From Chloroflexota bacterium (GTDB lineage Bacteria; Chloroflexota; Anaerolineae; Promineifilales; Promineifilaceae), in the NCBI GenBank assembly GCA_022616275.1, contig JAKEFB010000033.1, positions 1-64,000 on the forward strand: 64,000 nucleotides of DNA, read 5' to 3'. Positions 34,775 to 41,503 of the stretch are shown here, piece by piece (position 1 is the stretch's first letter; each line of letters opens with the position of its first letter). The position numbers and the translations under genes were made by a program. Under the pieces are notes generated by a model that searched no databases, was not told the DNA's origin, and saw nothing but the letters and a program-made list of their open reading frames with translations.

Positions 34775-35667
34775 CACCGGCTACCAAACTGAAGCGAAAA
34801 GAGTTAGAACTCTTTGTCGAACGGGTCCTGTCCCACGAGTCAACAGTCGAGGGCGTGGTCGGTATTGGCAGTATAGCTACCGGCCGGATGCGCCCCGATT
34901 CGGACATAGACGCCGTCGTCTTCCTGGACCCGTTGGACTGGTACGTTGTCCCGGCCGAATTTATCTGGCGGCCGTCGGACAGCACTTTTCACAGCATTTT
35001 TACCGGCGACCCCGAGGTGCGAAGTGAAGGCATCCAGCTCAACTGTATTCGCCTGGGGCTGCGGCAATGGGCCAACCGTCTCTTTGATTGGCCGGAGCCA
35101 CGCCGGGCCGAGTTGAGCGCCGGCTGGATCGTATTCGACCGTAAAGGCGTGATTGCCCCCATGATCGCCGAGCGGACGGCCTACTCGGAAATACTGCGCC
35201 AGGAGCGGCTGGACGAGGCCATTACCTGGCTGGACCAACACCTGGGTGGCGACAGGCCGGCCGTGCGCTGGGATACGTTGGGGCCGGCCGTGGCTCATGA
35301 TCGGTTGGAGGCGGCCTACCATTACCTGGTCCAGGCCCTCTTTGCCTATAACCGCCACTGGCTGCCCTGGCGCAACCGGCAAATGGACAGCCTGCTGCAA
35401 CTGCCCTGGCTGCCGGAAAACTTTGCCGCGCGCATGCTGCTGGCCGCTAATGCGCCCTCGGTGGATCAGAAAGGCTACCTGGCCCGCGCCGAAGAGCTGC
35501 GCAGCCTTTTTAACGACTTGCTGGAACGGTTAACCGCCGGCGGCGACTATTCGGCCGCCCCTATTGACCAGGCCTTCATCCGCGGCCACAGCGAACCGGG
35601 CTACGCCTGGAATATGGACGACTGGAACACCGAAAAGCTGCGCCGCTTCCTGGAGGATCATCTTTAA
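34771..35667 (+). CDS. Nucleotidyltransferase-fold protein in the BMC operon
   Basis: DNA-polymerase-beta superfamily nucleotidyltransferase. The N-terminal domain shows the GS-x10-SDID catalytic pattern ([19 protein letters not shown], Asp49/Asp51 approximately), which binds two metals for NMP transfer. A helical C-terminal domain (about 150-298) with an [17 protein letters not shown] stretch may bind the acceptor. No antibiotic-resistance or CCA-adding signature stands out. It is unusual in a BMC operon yet tightly coupled to a vertex protein gene (4-bp overlap). It lacks an encapsulation-type N-terminus, so it probably acts outside the shell. Confidence 0.82.
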   Translation: MTPATKLKRKELELFVERVLSHESTVEGVVGIGSIATGRMRPDSDIDAVVFLDPLDWYVVPAEFIWRPSDSTFHSIFTGDPEVRSEGIQLNCIRLGLRQWANRLFDWPEPRRAELSAGWIVFDRKGVIAPMIAERTAYSEILRQERLDEAITWLDQHLGGDRPAVRWDTLGPAVAHDRLEAAYHYLVQALFAYNRHWLPWRNRQMDSLLQLPWLPENFAARMLLAANAPSVDQKGYLARAEELRSLFNDLLERLTAGGDYSAAPIDQAFIRGHSEPGYAWNMDDWNTEKLRRFLEDHL

Positions 35668-35668
35668 G

Positions 35669-35691
35669 AGGTAATTGGGTAATTGGGTAAC
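35669..35691 (+). repeat. TAATTGGG octamer pair before the aldehyde dehydrogenase gene
   Basis: Two GTAATTGG repeats lie between an AAGAGG ribosome site and the ATG at 35693, placing the site about 22 nt from the ATG. An in-frame TTG at 35675 would have normal spacing. Confidence 0.6.
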
Positions 35692-35692
35692 T

Positions 35693-37162
35693 ATGTTAGA
35701 CGACACCCAAATACAAGCCATCATTGACCGGGTGATGCGGGAAGTGGGCCAGAATGCCCCACCCCCACCGCCCCCCGAGCCGGCGCGGCGTAAAAGCAAC
35801 CCAGGTTACGGCGCGCCGGAGCCGGAAACGCCTGGCCAGCACGGCGTCTTTGCCACCCTGGACGAAGCCGTGGCCGCGGCCGAGGCTGCCTTCCGCCGTC
35901 TGGATGCCCTGCCTCTGACCATTCGCAAAGACATGGTCGCCCACATGCGCCAGGCTGCCCGGGAATACGCTACCGTTCTGGCCGAAATGGCCCACAGCGA
36001 AACGGGCATGGGCCGGGTAGAGGACAAGACCTTAAAAAATATCCTCAACGCCGATAAGACCCAGGGACCGGAGGCGCTAGAAACGGAAGCCTGGAGCGGC
36101 GACCACGGCCTGACCATCACCGAGTACGCTCCCTACGGCGTTATTGGCGCGTTGACGCCCAGTACCAACCCCACCAGCACTGTCATTTGCAATGCCATTG
36201 CCATGGTCTCGGCCGGGAACGCCGTCGTTTTTAACGCCCACCCCAGCGCCAAGGGTTGCGCCAACACTGTTGTCCAGATTTTAAATCAGGCTATTCAGAA
36301 GGCGGGCGGCCCACCCAATCTGCTCGCCTGTGTCGCTGACCCGACCCTGGAATCGGCTACCGCTCTGATGCATCACGCCGGCATTCGCCTGCTGGTCGTC
36401 ACTGGCGGCATTGGCGTCGTCCGGGCGGCCATGCAGAGCGGCAAGCGCGCCGTTTGCGCCGGGCCGGGCAACCCGCCGGTGGTGGTGGACGAAACGGCCG
36501 ACGTTGAGCAAGCCGGCCGGGACGTCGTCGTCGGCGGCTCTTTTGACAACAACATCGTCTGCACCACCGAAAAAGAGACTTTTGCCGTAGACGCCATCTG
36601 CGACCAGCTCATCGAAGTCATGACCCGCCACGGAGCGGTGAAAATCAACAGTTGGCAGTTTGAGCGGCTGTGGAAGATCGTGACCGTCAAGAGCCGGGGG
36701 CCGGGTAAGCCGGCCGACATGAACAAAGAGTTTATCGGCAAAAATGCCGGCGTCTTGCTCCGCGAGATTGGCATTTCGGCCGGGCCGGAAGCGCGCCAGA
36801 TTGTTGTCGAGGTAGACCGCGACCACCCGGTGGTCTGGTCCGAGCAGATGATGCCTATTATGCCTGTGGTCCGGGTCCGCAGCGCCGACGAGGGCATTGA
36901 CCTGGCTGTGGCCGCCGAGCATGGCTTTCGCCACACGGCGGTTATGCACTCCAAAAATCTGGACAATCTTAGCCGGATGGCCCGGGTCATAAATTGCAGT
37001 ATCTTTGTCAAGAACGGTCCCAACCTGGCCGGTTTAGGGTATGGCGGTGAAGGCTACTGTTCTTTCACCATTGCCAGCCCGACCGGCGAGGGGCTGACCG
37101 GGCCGCGCAGCTTCAGCCGGTTGCGGCGCTGCGCCCTGATTGACGCTTTCCGCATTGTTTAA
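35693..37162 (+). CDS. CoA-acylating aldehyde dehydrogenase (PduP/EutE-like)
   Basis: Oxidises acetaldehyde with NAD and CoA to acetyl-CoA. The 489-residue protein opens with an amphipathic helix (DDTQIQAIIDRVMREVG), the BMC encapsulation peptide, then a poly-proline linker and the ALDH fold. The catalytic Cys290 lies in NNIVCTTEKE, as in PduP/EutE, and SYGV-type cofactor loop motifs (YAPYGVIGALTPSTNP) match acylating enzymes. Start is ATG at 35693; a TTG at 35675 is the alternative. It is the second core enzyme of the compartment, consuming the aldolase product. Confidence 0.95.
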   Translation: MLDDTQIQAIIDRVMREVGQNAPPPPPPEPARRKSNPGYGAPEPETPGQHGVFATLDEAVAAAEAAFRRLDALPLTIRKDMVAHMRQAAREYATVLAEMAHSETGMGRVEDKTLKNILNADKTQGPEALETEAWSGDHGLTITEYAPYGVIGALTPSTNPTSTVICNAIAMVSAGNAVVFNAHPSAKGCANTVVQILNQAIQKAGGPPNLLACVADPTLESATALMHHAGIRLLVVTGGIGVVRAAMQSGKRAVCAGPGNPPVVVDETADVEQAGRDVVVGGSFDNNIVCTTEKETFAVDAICDQLIEVMTRHGAVKINSWQFERLWKIVTVKSRGPGKPADMNKEFIGKNAGVLLREIGISAGPEARQIVVEVDRDHPVVWSEQMMPIMPVVRVRSADEGIDLAVAAEHGFRHTAVMHSKNLDNLSRMARVINCSIFVKNGPNLAGLGYGGEGYCSFTIASPTGEGLTGPRSFSRLRRCALIDAFRIV

Positions 37163-37224
37163 GGGGTTGTCAGGCGCAGGACGCGCAAGATGGAACGCGG
37201 CGTCCTATTTCTTGAGGAGACAGG

Positions 37225-37752
37225 ATGGCTTATAGTCGCTTGATAAATATGGATATTTTTACCGACGCCTACCGGGTCACCGGCCGGGCCGAGGTGGGGG
37301 CTGGTGGCATTCATGCCGAGCTGGGCAATCCCAACACCGATTTCCTTGAGTTGCACGAAGCCTATATCTCCCGTATCCACCAGCCAGGCGAAATTATTTC
37401 CAGTTATAAGCAAGGTTCTTTCCGCAAGGAAAACATTAACTTTATCGTTTTACAGGACAGGCGCGATGGCATTCCCGTGGGCAGCAGCCACGGCCGTTCC
37501 GTTTTCACCCGGGGGCGCTCGGCCGGCATCTTTCTGACCGTGCCCTCGTTTGAGATCCACGGTGAGGTCATGCACGAAGGCAAGATGACCCCTGGCGCTA
37601 TCCTGGTCCAGTCTATTGGCCGGTTCCAGCCCATTTTTGCGGCCAAGGCCCTGGCTTCGCTGTATCCTGACATTTCTTATAGCGGTGATTTGATCCTGGT
37701 CCACAAAGACCGGATCGGTATTTTCTGTCTCAGCAGCGGCGGAGAATTGTAA
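37225..37752 (+). CDS. Unknown BMC-operon protein, two-lobed, 175 aa
   Basis: I do not recognise a family. By eye it has two similar beta-rich lobes: FTDAYRVTGRAEVG...FLELHEAYISRI in the first half and VPSFEIHGEVMHEG...FQPIFAAKALAS in the second, each a strand pair followed by an F-L/I-x-L/A-helix-like segment. No signal peptide, membrane segment or catalytic motif is visible. A GAGGAG ribosome site precedes the ATG. It lies between the aldehyde dehydrogenase and the receiver-ATPase (18 bp gap), so it may be the adaptor or partner of that ATPase. A remote DUF6812-like fold is a guess. Confidence 0.78.
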   Translation: MAYSRLINMDIFTDAYRVTGRAEVGAGGIHAELGNPNTDFLELHEAYISRIHQPGEIISSYKQGSFRKENINFIVLQDRRDGIPVGSSHGRSVFTRGRSAGIFLTVPSFEIHGEVMHEGKMTPGAILVQSIGRFQPIFAAKALASLYPDISYSGDLILVHKDRIGIFCLSSGGEL

Positions 37753-37770
37753 CAAAGGGAGAGTACGCGA

Positions 37771-38898
37771 GTGGCCAATATTTTCGTGATTGACGACGAC
37801 GATCAGCTTCTGCGCATGGTCGGCCTTATGCTGGAACGAGGCGGCCATACGCCAACGTTGATCAGTAATCCCGCCAAAGGGATGGAGCGAATCAAAGAAG
37901 AAAAGCCGGATTTGCTGGTCCTGGACGTGATGATGCCCGGGATGAGTGGGCACGACGTCTGCCGACAAATCCGGGCCGACAAAGAGCTAGGCAACCTACC
38001 CATTCTGATCCTGACGGCCCGCTCTCAGGAAGTAGACCGGGTGGCTGCCCTCAAGAGCGGGGCCAATGATTACCTGAGCAAGCCGGTCACCTCCCAGGAA
38101 TTAATCGAGCGGGTGGACGACCTTCTGGCGCACGGCAAATCCGGCAAGGGCGCGCCGCAAGAGGGCACTATCGTCTGCCTGATGAGCATGCGCGGCGGCG
38201 TCGGCCGGACAACGCTGGCCGTTAACCTGGCCGCCGCCCTGCGCCGCATCAGCCAGGCCGAGGTCTGCCTGGTGGACTTATCCCCTTCGGGCGGCCAGGC
38301 GGTCATGCACCTCCGGCTGCAGGCCAGGAACAACTGGGCCAACCTGCTGTCGCCTGACGGCCTGGACTGGGAAGAGCTGAAGAAAAATCTCACCATTCAC
38401 CAGTCCGGGTTGCGGCTGCTGGCAGCACCCAACCTGCCCCAATCTTCTCTGACGCCCCCGGCCGACGTGACCACCGAGTTCCTGAAGCTGCTGCGGGAGA
38501 ACATGGCTGCGGTGGTCATTGATTTACCGCCGATGTTGAGCCCGGCAGTGCGCGCCGCCCTGGCCGCCTCGGACATGGTCCTGCACGTGGTCACGCCGGA
38601 GGTTATTTCGGTCCAAATGGCCGTCCAGGCCAACCGGGCCTTGACGACGACCGGTATCAACTTGAAGCAGCGCTCCCACATTCTGAACCAGGTCTGGGCT
38701 GAAGCCCAATTGCCCCAGGCGGCCGTCGAGCGCGGCCTGGGCGCGCGTCTGGCTTTCCAGATTAGTTACGACGCCAACCAGCCCCGCGCTCTGGCCCAGG
38801 GTGTGCCCCTTACCTTGACCTCGGCCCAGTCGCCGCTGCCGGTCGTCATGCGGCGCATGGCCGAGGCCATCTGGCAGCGTGTTGCCCAGAGCACCTGA
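37771..38898 (+). CDS. Receiver domain fused to CpaE/TadZ/ParA-like ATPase in the BMC operon
   Basis: Residues 1-120 are a response-regulator receiver (acidic DDD 8-10, phospho-acceptor Asp52 in LDVMMPGMSG, Lys104). After a short linker a MinD/ParA-fold ATPase follows (about 133-370), with the P-loop SMRGGVGRTT (139-148), in which both signature lysines are arginine, then LVDLSPSGG (switch-like) and VVIDLPPML. It begins with GTG after AAAGGGAG. CpaE/TadZ relatives position polar organelles; McdA, a ParA relative, positions carboxysomes. A role in placing or partitioning these BMCs under phospho-control is the leading inference. Transcription control is less likely because no DNA-binding domain is seen. 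Confidence 0.88.
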   Translation: MANIFVIDDDDQLLRMVGLMLERGGHTPTLISNPAKGMERIKEEKPDLLVLDVMMPGMSGHDVCRQIRADKELGNLPILILTARSQEVDRVAALKSGANDYLSKPVTSQELIERVDDLLAHGKSGKGAPQEGTIVCLMSMRGGVGRTTLAVNLAAALRRISQAEVCLVDLSPSGGQAVMHLRLQARNNWANLLSPDGLDWEELKKNLTIHQSGLRLLAAPNLPQSSLTPPADVTTEFLKLLRENMAAVVIDLPPMLSPAVRAALAASDMVLHVVTPEVISVQMAVQANRALTTTGINLKQRSHILNQVWAEAQLPQAAVERGLGARLAFQISYDANQPRALAQGVPLTLTSAQSPLPVVMRRMAEAIWQRVAQST

Positions 38899-38915
38899 AC
38901 GATCACCCTGCCCAT

Positions 38916-39503
38916 ATGGCCTATCCTGCGCTTGCCCTGCTCGAATTTAACAGCATCGCCGCCGGCATTCAGGCTGGCGACGCCATGGTCAAGCGCGCCC
39001 CGATTGAGCAAATTCAGGCCGGAACCGTCCAGCCAGGCCATTACCTGGTCCTGGTCACCGGGGACGTGGCCTCGGTCGAGGAGGCGGTCGCCATTGGCCG
39101 GGAAGTGGGCCAGGCGACGTTACTGGACGTGGTCTTCCTGCCGGACGTCCATCCTGGGGTAGTTTCCGGCCTGGCTGGCGGCCGCGAACCGGCCGAAGCG
39201 GACGCCCTGGGTGTGGTCGAAACGCAGAGCGTGGCCGCCGCCATCCGGGCCGCCGACGCCGGCCTGAAAGGGGCTGAAGTCACCCTATGGCAGTTGCGTC
39301 TGGCCGACGGGCTGGGCGGCAAGGGGCTGGCTCTCTTTGCCGGCCTGGTAGCCAACGTCGAGGCGGCCGTGGAAATTGGCGTCGGCCGGGTCGGCGAGCA
39401 ACTGGTGCGGCAGGTAATCATTCCCCAGTTGCACGCCGAGATGCGCCAGAACGTCGCCCACAGCACCCGCTTCGGCGACCATTTTGACTGGCGCCCGGCA
39501 TAA
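38916..39503 (+). CDS. BMC-T shell protein, single-ring type
   Basis: Two non-permuted BMC domains in tandem (about 1-88 and 95-185), each with the ALLEFNSIAAGIQAGDAMVKRAPI and LGVVETQSVAAAIRAADAGLKGAEV opening. It should form a trimeric pseudohexamer, like the BMC-T1 of Haliangium. Central-pore residues cannot be set with confidence. Seventeen bp after the receiver-ATPase gene and without a clear ribosome site, so coupled translation is likely. Confidence 0.92.
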   Translation: MAYPALALLEFNSIAAGIQAGDAMVKRAPIEQIQAGTVQPGHYLVLVTGDVASVEEAVAIGREVGQATLLDVVFLPDVHPGVVSGLAGGREPAEADALGVVETQSVAAAIRAADAGLKGAEVTLWQLRLADGLGGKGLALFAGLVANVEAAVEIGVGRVGEQLVRQVIIPQLHAEMRQNVAHSTRFGDHFDWRPA

Positions 39504-39504
39504 G

Positions 39505-39586
39505 GTCAGAGATTAGAGATTGGAGATTGGAGATTAGAGTTAGAGTGGTCAAGCGACTCGCAAACTTGCAAACTCGCAGACTCGCC
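39505..39586. repeat. Two adjacent tandem-repeat runs inside the BMC operon
   Basis: GAGATTR units (39508-39546) are followed by an unrelated ACTCGCAA octamer run (39555-39586). Neither has a perfect inverted arm here. They fill the gap between BMC-T and the second BMC-P. Confidence 0.75.
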
Positions 39587-39607
39587 ACTCAGTCCTCAGC
39601 ACTTCTT

Positions 39608-39883
39608 ATGCAACTCGCACGCGTCATTGGTACGGTCGTCGCCACCCAAAAATACGAGGGCCTGGAAGGAATCAAATTCCTCGTCGTCCAGCCCTTAACC
39701 CGGCAGCAGCAGCCGCTGGGCGAGCCGGTGATAGCGGCCGACGGCACGGCCCAGGCCGGGCCGGGCGAGCTGGTCTTCATCGTCGGCAGCCGCGAGGCGG
39801 CCCAGGCCATGCCCATCAAATTTGTCCCGGTGGACCACGCCATCGTCGGCATTGTGGACGACGTCCACCAGGTGGAGGAATAA
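39608..39883 (+). CDS. BMC-P vertex protein (EutN/CcmL), copy 2
   Basis: A 91-residue EutN/CcmL protein (MQLARVIGTVVATQKYEGLEGIKFLVV opening, HAIVGIVDDVHQV closing). Start is the ATG at 39608; a longer frame upstream runs through the repeats. No strong Shine-Dalgarno is seen. The stop codon overlaps the start of copy 3 by one base. Confidence 0.94.
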   Translation: MQLARVIGTVVATQKYEGLEGIKFLVVQPLTRQQQPLGEPVIAADGTAQAGPGELVFIVGSREAAQAMPIKFVPVDHAIVGIVDDVHQVEE

Positions 39884-40152
39884 TGTACATCGGCCGGGTC
39901 GTCGGCACGGTCGTGGCCACGATCAAAGACGAAGCCTTTCGCGGCCACAAGCTGCTTCTGGTAGACCGGCTGAGGCTGGACGGCACGGCCAGCGAGGAGT
40001 ACGACATTGCTATAGACGTAGTCCAGGCCGGCGTCGGCGACCGGGTGCTGGTCATTGACGAGGGCAACGGGGCCCGGCAAATCCTCAAGCGCGACCCGGC
40101 CCCGGTCCGGGCCGTCATCGTCGGCATTGTGGACGACGTGGAAATTGCTTGA
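39883..40152 (+). CDS. BMC-P vertex protein (EutN/CcmL), copy 3
   Basis: An 89-residue EutN/CcmL protein (MYIGRVVGTVVATIKDEAF, RAVIVGIVDDVEIA). Translationally coupled to copy 2 (TAATG). Three different vertex proteins in one locus is more than the single pentamer of simple BMCs, and may give different vertices or hetero-pentamers. The tRNA-Glu promoter overlaps its last codons. Confidence 0.95.
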   Translation: MYIGRVVGTVVATIKDEAFRGHKLLLVDRLRLDGTASEEYDIAIDVVQAGVGDRVLVIDEGNGARQILKRDPAPVRAVIVGIVDDVEIA

Positions 40153-40178
40153 CCAACCGGCCGGGGGTATGGTAGAAT
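40149..40178 (+). promoter_or_regulatory. tRNA-Glu promoter overlapping the last BMC gene
   Basis: TTGACC (40149-40154) begins within the last codons of the vertex-protein gene; 18-bp spacer, then TAGAAT with TG extension (TGGTAGAAT, ending 40178), 32 bp before the tRNA. Confidence 0.65.
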
Positions 40179-40210
40179 GCGACCTGTTGTCTCCAAGACA
40201 CTTTGTCTCC

Positions 40211-40283
40211 GCCTCCATCGTCTAGGGGACCAGGACGTAGCCCTTTCAAGGCTAAGACCGGGGTTCGAATCCCCGTGGAGGCA
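40211..40283 (+). tRNA. tRNA-Glu (anticodon TTC)
   Basis: 73-nt cloverleaf: acceptor GCCTCCA / TGGAGGC, D-arm with GTCTAGGGGACCAGGAC, anticodon loop CTTTCAA (anticodon TTC), T-arm CGGGGTTCGAATCCCCG, discriminator A. The 3' CCA is not encoded. Confidence 0.97.
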
Positions 40284-40287
40284 CAGG

Positions 40288-40315
40288 GCCACACCGCTGG
40301 CTGGTGTGGCTTTTT
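40288..40315 (+). terminator. Terminator after tRNA-Glu
   Basis: GCCACACC (40288-40295) / GGTGTGGC (40303-40310) followed by five T. It also closes any read-through from the BMC operon. Confidence 0.88.
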
Positions 40316-40325
40316 GCTTTGCAAT

Positions 40326-40393
40326 CGTTGATGGTTGATAGTTGATGGTTGGTAGAACGCTGCTATCAACTGCCAACTATTAACCATCAACTG
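40326..40393. repeat. TTGATGG heptamer hairpin
   Basis: Left arm of TTGATGG/TTGATAG units (40326-40355), inverted right arm of CTATCAA/CCATCAA units (40362-40391). Lies just before the LLM oxidoreductase start. Confidence 0.85.
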
Positions 40394-40412
40394 CTCCTAC
40401 AGGAGTGACGTT

Positions 40413-41447
40413 ATGCGTCTAGGAATCATGTTAGGCTACGCCGCCGGCCGCATTGAGCTGCCGGTGGAGTTGGTGCAGGAAGCGGACCGGCTGGGGGTGT
40501 ACGCGGTCTGGGCGGCCGAGGCCTATGGCTCGGACGCGGTGACACCAGTGGCCTGGCTCGGCCCGCTGACCCGCAACATCAAGCTGGGCACGGCCATCAT
40601 GCAGATGCCCGGCCGGACGCCGGCCAACGCCGCCATGACGGCTATGACGCTCCACCAGTTGTCTGGTGGTCGTTTCCTGATGGGACTGGGCCTCTCCGGC
40701 CCCCAGGTGGTGGAGGGCTGGCACGGCGCCAGCTACGCCCGGCCGCTGACCCGCACCCGCGAATACGTGGACATCATCCGCCGCGTTTTCCAGCGCCGCG
40801 AGCCGCTGACCTATGACGGCCAGGTCTACCAGCTCCCCTACGACGGGCCGGACGCCACCGGGCTGGGCAAGCCGCTCAAAAGCACCCTGGGGGCCACGCC
40901 GGACATTCCCATTTACCTGGCGGCCATCGGCCCGAAAAACGTGGAGCTGGCCGCCGAAATTGCCGATGGCTGGCTGCCCATCTTCTTCTCGCCCCAGCAG
41001 TACGAGGCCAGCTACAAAGCCCATGTCGAGGCCGGCCTGGCCCGGGCCGGTAAGAGCCTGGCTAACTTTGACATTGCTCCCAGCGTCTCGGTGGTTATGG
41101 ACGACAACCTGGAGGTCTGCTACAACATGCTCCGGCCGCTGCTGGCCCTCTACATCGGCGGCATGGGCGCCAAAGGCCGCAACTTCTACAACGACCTGGC
41201 CGCCCGCTACGGTTACGAAGCGGCCGCTGCCGAGATCCAGGACCTCTACCTCTCCGGCCGGAAAGGCGAAGCGATGATGGCTGTTCCGGCCGGGCTGATT
41301 GACGACGTCGCCCTGGTTGGTCCCCGCGAACGCATCAAGGAGCGTCTGTCCCTCTGGCTGGGCGGCCCGGTGACGACGCTGAATCTGATGATCCACAACG
41401 TCGAAACGCTACGGACCGTGATCGAGCTGGTAGGCGAACTGGGGTAA
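40413..41447 (+). CDS. LLM-class (probably F420-dependent) oxidoreductase
   Basis: Luciferase-like TIM-barrel flavin/deazaflavin enzyme of 344 residues. The stretches [39 protein letters not shown] and [13 protein letters not shown] match the F420-dependent branch related to Rv3520c. The substrate is not predictable; coenzyme F420 is known in several Chloroflexota. An AGGAG ribosome site precedes the ATG at 40413 by 7 nt. Confidence 0.9.
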   Translation: MRLGIMLGYAAGRIELPVELVQEADRLGVYAVWAAEAYGSDAVTPVAWLGPLTRNIKLGTAIMQMPGRTPANAAMTAMTLHQLSGGRFLMGLGLSGPQVVEGWHGASYARPLTRTREYVDIIRRVFQRREPLTYDGQVYQLPYDGPDATGLGKPLKSTLGATPDIPIYLAAIGPKNVELAAEIADGWLPIFFSPQQYEASYKAHVEAGLARAGKSLANFDIAPSVSVVMDDNLEVCYNMLRPLLALYIGGMGAKGRNFYNDLAARYGYEAAAAEIQDLYLSGRKGEAMMAVPAGLIDDVALVGPRERIKERLSLWLGGPVTTLNLMIHNVETLRTVIELVGELG

Positions 41448-41475
41448 GGGATTTTGGATTTTGGATTTTAGATTG
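41448..41475. repeat. GATTTTGG/GATTTTA tandem run
   Basis: Three direct units without an inverted arm, between the oxidoreductase and elp3 genes. A TACAAT box with TG extension (41489-41494) follows and may be the elp3 promoter. Confidence 0.6.
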
Positions 41476-41503
41476 AGGGGTGGCGTGTTACAATGGGGGT
41501 GAG

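Noticed and set aside
31756-40152. Carboxysome or propanediol/ethanolamine compartment
   Set aside because: No RuBisCO, carbonic anhydrase, diol dehydratase or ammonia-lyase genes are present; the enzyme set is aldolase-based.
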